From: Varanus komodoensis
Taxonomy: Eukaryota > Chordata > Lepidosauria > Squamata > Varanidae
Reading direction: 5' to 3'
Assembly (NCBI RefSeq): GCF_004798865.1
Contig: NW_025336259.1
Coordinates: 3,716,020-3,780,019, forward strand
Length of the DNA stretch: 64,000 nucleotides
Both the position numbers and the translations under genes were made by a program. Below the pieces are notes generated by a model. It was given only the letters and a program-made list of their open reading frames with translations. It made no database searches and was not told where the DNA came from. Shown in pieces: positions 55,591 to 64,000 of the stretch (positions are counted from its first letter, which is position 1; the number at the start of each line of letters is the position of its first letter).

Positions 55591-57475
55591 TTGGAGTCTG
55601 CTGTGATAATGCATCTAACTATTGTTTGGTGAGAAAATGCACTTTTAAGTTTGTGTCCCAAGAGGGTTTCTTTTAAGAATAATATGAATTGTAAAGGAAA
55701 GCAGAAATGGAACAGCATCATGGCAGAAAAATATGCAGCAGTGAGGCAAGGATGAAACTCAATTCAGCATGAGCCAAACTGGCAAAACTTTTCAGCACCA
55801 ACAGAAAGAAAATGGAAAGTGGGAAGACTTTACCGAGTGCGGCTGGTGTCCTTCCCCCTCCTCCACCCTCGCAACATTTCTCTCCGTTTTCTCATAGCAC
55901 ATACCTGAGCTTTAATTCCCTTACAAACAAACTCATCTTTTACAGCATGAATAATTCCCTTCTCTTATACAAATAGACAGAGCAATATTGGCCCAGGCTG
56001 GCCTTGACTGTGGCCCAGGGATGCCCAATTTCTCTGCCCAAGGGCTGAATTCAATTTTGAAGAGGCTCTTGCAGGCAACTCCCCACTGGTGGGTCTGAAA
56101 AGCCAGTGCAAAACCCTTCAAGTTAGGAGAGCCACTGCAGCCTTTGAGAAAGGGGGGATATCACAATATCCAGAAATCCACCCAGTGATTGGTGTTGAGT
56201 GGAAAAGGGCTGGAACTGGGGCAAGGCTGCAACCAGTGGAGGTGGAAGACTAGAAGCTGAACCACCTGCCCTGGGCCTGAAGCTTAACACACCTGCCCTA
56301 GTCCAACTTTTTATCCTACATGCTTGACCCTCTGGACCCTGCACAGCCAGATGTTGTTATGAACGCCCACCCTGATTTTGGCTCTCCTGGCACAGCAGGG
56401 TGGGTGGGGAGACAACTGATCGTAACACAAAATGAGCTCCACATGGACACGACTGTGCTACTTCACTGCCGCAAGAACGACAACAAAACCCCCAACAACA
56501 GAGCCAACACAGCTCAGGAAATCACACCAAAAAGCTGTTCCAGTGGGAGTCATGTTTGCTGCGGAAGCTGAGGAAAACCCTGAAGATTCAAGTGGGGTCC
56601 ATATGGCACGCTGCTGTGCTTCCAACAGCGCCGTTCTTATTCTATTCCGGTGCCTTCAGAAAGATCATGCGCAAGGGAAGAAATTTGAAGGCAGGGAGTA
56701 TCTTAATCACAAGCCACACTGCTTGTCTATCATGTCTGATGTTCAGAGAGACAATGGTTCTGTTGTATAATTGGTTCCATTTGGGTATGATGCCTACTAT
56801 TCTTTTTCACTCCTCCTTGATCAGTGGCTATATTCAATGCCTTATAACCAAATCTTTTCCATTCGTTTCAATGGTTCTGTTCTAGCAGGACTAATATGGG
56901 ATACAACATCTAGTCTTTAAAGCAGGGTGTTGGCCTGAGGGCCAAACGCAATTCCAGAGAAGCTCTTAGGAAACACATTCTGGTGGTCGGTAGATCCCAA
57001 GGGAAACGGGGCAGGCTGAAAATGTCAAAAAGACCAGCATATTTCAGTTATGGCGCTAAGACATAGGAAAGGCATTTCAACCTTTAAGACTGTGTGTGTG
57101 TGGCAGGAGGACAAGTCAGCAAAAGCTGGGAAATCATGAAACAGTTAGTATTTGGGGGGAATGGGGCAGGGGCAGGCAAAGGTCTATTCCTATTTGGGGA
57201 CCATGGATGCCAGGAGAGGCAAGTTCGGCCAGTGGGCTTCAGGTTCCCCAGTGATGTTTTTATAACAATCTAACCTAGTAATCATGCTGGCCTGAGAAAT
57301 AGTTTGTTGATCCTAAATATTCTACAGCACAGGTAGATCATGCTGGGGAATTTCACAGGGGGTCGAAAATCTCATGGATATTCTCAGCTTGGCCACATTG
57401 ATTTTATTGTGTCAACCCTGCACTGGTGCACACTTGTTCCACTTCCCGTTTACACTGCACTGAACAGAGCTCACG
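55591..57475. other. Mostly unassigned DNA with possible hAT-type remnants
   Basis: 'caagggctgaattcaattttg' (56039) and 'cctgagggccaaacgcaattc' (56934) resemble each other and may be pieces of a DNA transposon with a 'gggccgaattcaattttgg' interior. Ends not found. ORFs of up to 112 codons at 56320-56885 have no homology. Confidence 0.35.
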
Positions 57476-57898
57476 TGGACGACTATGTCCAGTTCTGGGT
57501 AACAGTACGATGAGACTGAGAGAGCTCGGCACATTTAGCCTCTAGAAGAGAAGATAACAAGGGGATCTGAAGCACTCTGCAAGTCCCTTGAAGGCTGTCA
57601 GAAAGAGAAAGGAAAAGCTCTCTTCTTGCTGATACCAGAGTGTAAGACACGGAAGAATCCATTCAAGCTGTGACAACCCAGATTCAGGCTGGACATCAGG
57701 AAAAGCTTCCTCCCTTTCAGAGCAATATGGCAGTGGAACCAGCTGCCTGCAGAGGTGGTGGGCTCTCCCACACTAGAGGCATTCAAGGTGAAACTGGACA
57801 GCCATCTGAGCGGGATGGTGTGACTTGGTGTCCTGCAACAGCAGGGGGTGGACCTGATGGCCTTCATGGCCGCTTCTGACCCTACTATTCTATGAATT
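57476..57898 (+). mobile_element. CR1 LINE 3' portion
   Basis: 'actatgtccagttctgggta', 'gattcaggctggacatcagg', 'aaggtgaaactggacagcc' and the terminus 'accctactattctatgaatt'. Same subfamily as 33.1 kb, with an internal deletion in ORF2. Confidence 0.92.
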
Positions 57899-59544
57899 GA
57901 TGAGTTCAACCAGCATGCAGACAGACCACAATTTGTGTAAGTTTGTTCAAGCTGAAGACATTTGGTCCTCCCATCCAGAATTTGCACAGATTTGTGCAAC
58001 TTGTGAAACAGAGGACTGAATTTTGCAAAACTGTGAAGTTAACCACCTGCCCAGTGTGTCCTATGTGGGAGTATTGGGTGAAGTCTATAAAATAAATGTA
58101 TAAATAAATAACTTTTGGAAAATTCAAGATGGCCAAGGTAGAGTCTATACTTATGCAGTGAGAGAGGAATGCTTCCATGTCTCTTATGTTAACTGCTAGG
58201 ACAAGAGCAACAACAAAAAGAATGACAACTCAATGCTAATCAGTTGAGTTGGAGATGCACACCATTTCTCCAATTCGCCAAATTTACACGGGTTGCACCA
58301 GTGGCACAAGATATATCTAATTCTTGGTTCCAAATTTGTGCAGAGATTTTGAAAAAGGTGTGGAAGCTTAAACCCCACAGCAGAATTTTTAGCAGAAATG
58401 TGTTGAAAATCTGTGTGCTCAAATGGAATGTGTTCTCCAGTGTTGTCCATCCTGAGATAGTCTGGTCCAACCTAACATTCCATTAGCAGTGGCAGTCTGA
58501 TAAATAACTTCAGGAAGCTTACCAGAAGAGCATTAGGGGGTCTTTTGCCCCAGAATCTAGTATGGAGGGATATCCTGTTATTCTCCATAAAGGCTATATT
58601 TACCTCTCCCATTTTTCTGAACAATATAAGGAATGAATAGACCCCAATGCAGCCATTACCCTATCTGCACACCCACATATTCAAAGACATTTGGATATGC
58701 AATTATCACAGTCATGCTAAACACTGTTCCCCAGGTAACATGAGCAGTAGCATCATTAGGTGCATAGAAATTAAAATTCACCAGTGTGAATACTTACCTG
58801 TTGGAACTATCTAGGAGTAATCCATCAAATGGTCCTTGAAGTACGCAGTCTTAACCTGGAAGTGTGCTAAATGCAGTTTACCTGTTAAAAAATAAATAAA
58901 TGCAGTCAAGGGGTCAGTCTTCGAAATTGTGAAAAGTAGAATAATGATGGTGATATGGAAGAATGGCAGCAAAAGCAACCATGGAAAACTTCTTCATCGG
59001 AAGCTATGAATTCAAATAGCTTCTGATCAAGGAAAATTCCATAATGGCAATTCGCTTTTGCGTAGAGATGGATGAGAATTTTGCTTTCATTTGTAAGTCA
59101 TTTGAAAATGCCCAATTTGCAATTCCAAATGCAAACATGAACAGGAGCACTTTTTTCTCCAAAGATGTCTGCAAATTCCTGAATTTGCCTTCATTGTCTT
59201 CAATGTACCCTTTGAAAATGCACAACTTTCTCAAAAAGTATTACTTCTGCACAATTTGGGGTACTGTTTGTGCAACGGTTGTGCAAACAGCTCTGTTTGA
59301 CAGCTGTTCATTTTGTGAAATCGTTCTGTTCGCTCAAGTGAACAGTGCATGCAAGCACAAGCGCCAATTGATGCTACCAGTAAATGAAGCAACACGCGGG
59401 CATCAAAAAAGCAAAACATTATCGAATCTGGTTGCACATTCAGCATATGGAGCTGCTTCCACATAGACCTCCGTGGTTGTTATGGCTGAGTTAAGAGCAT
59501 ATTTAGTTCTCACATCCCTGTTCCTGCTTTTCAGGAACAAAGCA
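57899..59544. other. AT-rich DNA with TTTGTGCAA-type repeats
   Basis: Clusters at 57925-58030 ('agaatttgcacagatttgtgc'), 58325-58345 ('caaatttgtgcagag') and 59040-59300 ('gtttgtgcaacggttgtgc') belong to the unclassified repeat family. No gene recognised. Confidence 0.4.
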
Positions 59545-60115
59545 ACACTGTTTACACAATTAGAAAACAAGAACCATAAATAAGTATATAAAAAAACAGG
59601 AAAACGTCAAGAACAATCATAAAAATGCTAGCTTCAAATCAAAAAGCCAAATTCGAAAGATGTGTCTTGACCCTCTTCCTGAATGAGAGAAGTGGAGTCC
59701 AGTCACAACCCTACTGGGGGCGCATTTTAGGGAACGCAGGCATCACAGGAGAAATACATTCCCCATGTGTCTGAGATGCAGGCCTCTTCAGAAAGGCCCT
59801 TCTCGCTGATCCGTGTGACGTAAACGCACTCCTACTGAGATAGATGCTCCCACCCCAGCTAGCCACACCTTAATCCATTTGGATCTGTAAAGGTGAAGAT
59901 GAACGCCTCGCATTAAGGCCAAAAGTGACTGGAACCAGAGCAGGTGCACCGGCACTGGTTATGAACTGGGCACAGGATGACCCCCCTGTGCACTGGGCAG
60001 CAGCCCAGTTGCCATATTTTGGACCAAATGGACCTTGCAGACAGTCTGTGAAGTCAGTCCTAATCAGACCACATTGCAACAGCCTGGCTGTGGTGTTGGC
60101 ATGTCCGAATTACTG
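59545..60115 (-). mobile_element. Old L2-like LINE
   Basis: 'atgtgtcttgaccctcttcc', 'gaaaggcccttctcgctgatc', 'gtaaacgcactcctactgag' and 'catattttggaccaaatggac' occur in the order expected for an inverted L2-like 3' end. Strongly diverged. Confidence 0.65.
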
Positions 60116-60859
60116 CTCCCGGACAAGAGTCAGGAAAACCTGCACAATGGGCTTCTTGCAATGGCTCCCTCCTTGATTGAATGACTGATTGACTGATTGA
60201 GTCCAGTCATTCATAGATCACAATTTAACCCAACAAACGTTGGATACAAAAACCAAATATTCAATACAATGCCATTTTAATTCAGACCCTCCCACTCAGC
60301 AACAGAAGCTCATGGTGCGAATGGAGGGGCAAGGTGTACCCCTGACTCTCATATGCACATGTTCTTTCTGTGTCATCCCATCCAGAAATGAATTGTTTGC
60401 TGAGCTTAAAGGTAAGGATGAGTGAAAAAGCGACCTTCGCATTCTCCCAGATCCTGAGGGCATCAGCTTGATGCTCTTCTTAGCTTATTTACTGTGGCTG
60501 TTTGTGATGCGCATTTGATTTCCATGATGAGAAAACTATACAAAAATGCATATTATCTAGGGAAGAGCAATTTTCCCTTCAGACTAATGTGCAAAATTGT
60601 GCAATTGTGAAATGCCTGTTTGCAGAAAAAAATCGTACATTTCTCAAATGTGACTCTATGCTTGATAATTTGTGGATGTTTTTAGAGAACGCATTCTCCT
60701 CCGCAAGGCTGTGCTTAGAGTTGCAAACAAGGCTTGTCACCTGAGCTGGTCTTGTCTATTGAAGACAGTTGAACAAATTAGGGAATGCACACAAATTGGA
60801 TGGGGAATCATGGATGAGACAACCATGAGCACCTGCTCAACATTTCTGAATATTTCCAA
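60116..60859. other. Unassigned DNA
   Basis: Short (GATT)n-like run 'gactgattgactgattgag' at 60182. Another TTTGTGCAA-type cluster at 60590-60640. Confidence 0.4.
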
Positions 60860-61500
60860 CAGATATGAGCTTGCGCTTATGTTCAGGGCTTTAAAATTTA
60901 ATTCTCATGCTTTCCTACTTTTGTTTCTTATTTTAGTGCTCGTAGTTGGTGCTGCAGTTGATGATAGAACTCCTTTGGAAAACACTATAAATACTCATGA
61001 AGAAATCTCATTCCAAATCCATCACCAGTGTAATTTGCACTACACAGAACCTGGGAACAATATAATTAGCAAATGCATCACAATAATTTATTTTGGGTGT
61101 AAAAGGCTGAACAGTCATGGTCTTCTAACAAGATGGGGGAAAGTGGAGCTATGAGCCAAGCATAAATTTCTTTCCAGCTCTATCAATTCATTTATTTTAA
61201 CTGTGGTCCACATTTATCCACCCAAGCAATGTGAATGCACCACCAAGAAAGCTATTGAATATTGAGCGTTTTTGATTCAGTGCAAAATGTAAAGGCCAAG
61301 GCAGAGCTATGCGAATCTCTCCACATTTACATTATTATGATTAACACTCTTCCAAACAGAAAAGCACCCAGCAATATTAATTACAGAAACAGTGAGATTC
61401 AAACAGTCATAAGTCATTAGTCAGCATAATGTAAACTCCCTGAAACCTTATCAAGAACTAATTTTGCATGACTTCAGAAGTTTTTCTCCCCTGTTATACA
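60860..61500. promoter_or_regulatory. Candidate conserved non-coding block
   Basis: Repeat-free AT-rich sequence with 'cagcaatattaattacagaa' (61369), 'ttacattattatgattaac' (61327) and 'actaattttgcatgac' (61456). The 160-codon frame at 60672-61154 overlaps it but has no known domain. Confidence 0.25.
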
Positions 61501-62294
61501 GTTCTGCCTCGTTTATACGGCATCTGTTTACGTAATGGTAGGAACAGACCACATTAGATTGAGAAGAATTAAATAAATACATACAAAAATAAATACATAA
61601 ACCAGCTGTTAAAATGTGCAACTGTTCTTAAGAGTTACTTTTCCATAAGGGGTGTAATGATAGCATAGTTCGGCCCAATGCAGACAACCTGTTTCACAAG
61701 GGGTAAGGTTTTCTGAACTGGCTTGAAAGCAAAGTGTGGCCCTGTATTTTAATAGGTGGTAAAGGCTGGGAATGTCATCAAATGGCAAACCTTTGCATAT
61801 TAATCACTTGGCAGATGTTCATTGTAACCCAAGACTGGGTAGCGATGCCCCCTTTTACAAAGGGCCAAGTTTTCTGAAGGCTTGCACTGTTTAAAGATCT
61901 TAAGAAGGGAGAACCGGGGGCCATATAGTTGTCCACCCACCGTTAGCAGAAGGAAGAGAGACAGTGCATGTGGGTAGTTTTCCCCTCTGGGATTAAATGT
62001 AGTTCTATGGAATTATGGCACTCATTTTGTATATCAGACCTTTTTCAAAAGCCATCCCATGTAGAATACGCTTGTTGTGTATGCTTACATGTCCCTTCAT
62101 GTAAAAACCCTGAAAGAGACGGTTCCATGCCTATAGGAAAAGGGCAAACTATCTCCCTGACCTAGTTTTCTGTGTGCCAGGAACTCTATTTGAGTTCCCT
62201 GAAGTGGCACAACCCAGAAGCCAGGTTTACTACTGGAGCCAAGAAAGACCAGGCTTGATTGTGGCTGGATTAAGGGCCAGGCACTGCAAACTGC
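61501..62294. other. Unassigned DNA
   Basis: Short (AAAT)n-like run at 61569-61602. Nothing else recognised. Confidence 0.4.
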
Positions 62295-62590
62295 ATTCAT
62301 TTAATTAATTTATTTATGGCCCACTTTTGTTGCCCAAAATTGGTGATGAAGGCAGCTGATAATACAATACTGATTAAAAACAAAATCTTAATTAAAAGGA
62401 CACAGAACAAGAGATCCATTAATTTTTAATTAAAACACATCAAGAAAGGAAGCAGACTGCACCCACCCAATTAAAAACCCTGCTCAGCAAGAGGCCAGCT
62501 GGAATTGCAGAGGCCTGCCTACTTTCTATTTGACTGTCAACAGAAGGACAACCAAGTGGGGGATTCCAGTACATGGGGGGCAAACATGAA
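62295..62590 (-). mobile_element. LINE 3' end (L2-like), old
   Basis: 'catttaattaatttatttatgg' tail followed by 'attaaaaacaaaatcttaat' and 'aaaaaccctgctcagcaag', consistent with an inverted LINE 3' UTR. Subfamily uncertain. Confidence 0.5.
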
Positions 62591-63239
62591 ACGTCCTCCC
62601 TTAAAGCTCAAAAAATGATATATTATTAATAATAATGATAATAATCATTTGCATGCCTTTATTAGGAAAGGAAAAGGCCTTCTTGCAATGTAGCCTCATA
62701 AGATTTCACAGTGTGGACAGATAGTGGGCTCTGCCTCTAGAACAGATGCAGCTATAATTGCTCTGCCTGTCTGTCGGTCTGTCTCTGTGTGTTCATTTCT
62801 TTTTGGTGCTGCGGCTGTGATGAATCTAATGTGTGTCTCCCCTCCGAAGATAAGCTTGGAGTCAGAAGCAGCGGTGCCTTTCCCCAAAGGCACACAGTTT
62901 TGAGCACGCTATAATCTTCCATGTTCATCTATCCAAGCCCAGCGTCTAAAATACAGAGCTCAAAAATACATAAGCTATCTTTTTATTTCTACTTTTTAAA
63001 GCACCAAACAAACAAAGCGGGACAATTATCACTTTATTGTTAGCAGATGGGGAGAACAGGAAGATGCAAAATAGCCTCCAGGAACAGAGTGCGGCAGTAG
63101 CAGAATCAGTAACAAAGCGCTGTGCAAAGGGCTGATTTGTACCAGAAGGACGTGATGTAGCACATTGTCACAGTTTAGAAAATGGACGGTGCAGCTCACA
63201 CTTTGGCCACAAGCCATCTTGGGACATCTGAGCAATACA
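62591..63239. other. Unassigned DNA
   Basis: A short (TAA/TGA)n run at 62620-62646. Nothing else recognised. Confidence 0.4.
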
Positions 63240-63725
63240 GGAGCTCCTTTTAAGCAACGTGGGAGTTATAGTAGCTTGTCTCAAAAGTAAGGATGTTTGG
63301 AGACCAAGGTCAAGAATATCCACACGACGGTATTCCTGATGACTGCATATGGGTGTGAATGCTGGGCAGGAGGAACACTGGTGCTGGAGGAGAGCTCTGC
63401 CGAAACCCAGGACTGGCAGAAAGACAAACAAGGGGGTCTCCGAACCAATCAGGTCAGAACTTGACCTGGCAGCGAAGATGAGGAATGTGAAGCTGTCATA
63501 TTTTGGGCACATCGTGAAAAGCCGGACTCCCTGGAGAAGATAATCCTGCTAGGGAAAGTCAAAGGCAGGAGAAGAGAAGGAAGACCAGCTGTGAGATGGA
63601 TGGACTCTGCAAAGGAAGCCACAGCCTTGAACTTACAGGCGCTGAGCAGGGACATCGTGGAAGGCTTTCGTTCAAAGGGCCACCCTACGCCAGAGGCGAC
63701 TTAATGGCAGATGGCAACAACAATT
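63240..63725 (+). mobile_element. RTE-like LINE C-terminal fragment
   Basis: Plus-strand frames read NVKLSYFGHIVKSRTPWRR, then (after a frame change) KGRRREGRPAVRWMDS-like and AKEATALNLQALSRDIVEG, matching the pattern LSYFGHI-K--S-E and RRRGRPR-RW-DS--EA of RTE/BovB-related LINEs. It ends near 'cgacttaatggcagatggc' and 'aacaacaattgg'. A different subfamily from the BovB at 19.5 kb. Confidence 0.75.
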
Positions 63726-64000
63726 GGCTTAACAGGCTGTGGTATGTTATACCATGTGCTTCCTGCAGCAGTTGGGATGGGCTTGGTGCAGATCCAATGC
63801 TCAGATCTGTTCCGATGTTCTGGCTAAGGAGAAGGGGGCATGTGGCATCTGGTGGCATTCCAGGCATGGTCTGGGCACCATAAGATTGCTCCACTGTACA
63901 GAACTTTGGAGCCGGAAGAACCATGGAAGTAATCTAGTCCAGCCCTCAGGAAAGGCAGCTAGTCGGCCTCTGATTCAATATTATGTATATACAGCAGGTC
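63726..64000. other. Unassigned DNA, possible old CR1 end
   Basis: 'gagccggaagaaccatggaag' and 'taatctagtccagccctcag' (63910-63950) resemble an old inverted CR1 3' end. No further support. Confidence 0.3.

Larger units (their letters stand above)
1733..64000 (-). other. TENM4: Inferred TENM4 upstream intron / 5' non-coding region
   Basis: Everything to the right of the ATG exon is upstream of the TENM4 start codon. Teneurin genes have very long introns between leader exons and the first coding exon. I found no other exon with recognisable homology on either strand, and the content is repeats plus unassigned DNA. Whether a leader exon lies inside this span cannot be told from the sequence alone. 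Confidence 0.6.

Noticed and set aside
60672-61154. 160-codon plus-strand open frame with a hydrophobic stretch
   Set aside because: AT-rich region, no homology or splice context recognised. Probably chance.
1733-64000. miR-708, known from an upstream TENM4 intron in mammals
   Set aside because: Looked for the mature sequence and its complement by eye and did not find it. It probably lies further upstream.

Overview
This window is vertebrate nuclear DNA, almost certainly from a squamate reptile (lizard or snake; species not determinable). The key evidence is a Sauria-type tRNA-derived SINE (7283-7634) with a perfect 12-bp target-site duplication. It sits among CR1 and L2-like LINE fragments, a BovB/RTE LINE 3' end, an L1 fragment, hAT and Tc/mariner-type MITEs and other tRNA-derived SINEs, a mixture typical of squamate genomes. 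There is no operon-like or prokaryotic organisation.

Only one host coding feature can be supported: the first coding exon of teneurin-4 (TENM4/ODZ4) on the minus strand at 1499-1721. It encodes the first 74 residues (starting [10 protein letters not shown]) and has a good Kozak context, a plausible acceptor just upstream and a consensus GTACGT donor. TENM4 runs right to left, so positions 1-1498 belong to the intron after the first coding exon. Almost everything from about 1733 to 64000 is then inferred to be the long intron, or 5' non-coding region, upstream of the start codon. No further exon could be recognised.

Layout: 0-2.7 kb holds two L2-like LINE fragments (one with a nested CR1), the TENM4 exon and a Tc/mariner-like MITE. 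2.7-20 kb holds scattered CR1, SINE and hAT insertions in otherwise unassigned DNA, ending with a BovB 3' end at 19.5-20.0 kb. 20-40 kb has an unassigned repeat whose inverted relative lies at 55.4 kb, a 50-bp direct duplication, tRNA-Ala-like SINE remnants, several LINEs, a second hAT-like element and a short interstitial telomere-like (TTAGGG) tract at 39.65 kb. 40-64 kb has young-looking CR1 copies, L2, L1 and RTE LINE pieces, a (TAA)n microsatellite and a small retrocopy-like insertion with a poly(A) run and a 14-bp duplication.

Several repeat-poor blocks (about 27.5-29.1, 37.1-37.8, 43.7-44.1, 46.2-46.8, 54.5-54.9 and 60.9-61.5 kb) carry homeodomain- or POU-like motifs. They are candidates for conserved non-coding regulatory elements of TENM4, but this needs cross-species alignment. 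No protein-coding system other than TENM4 was found, and no intact transposon, CRISPR array or recognisable retrovirus.
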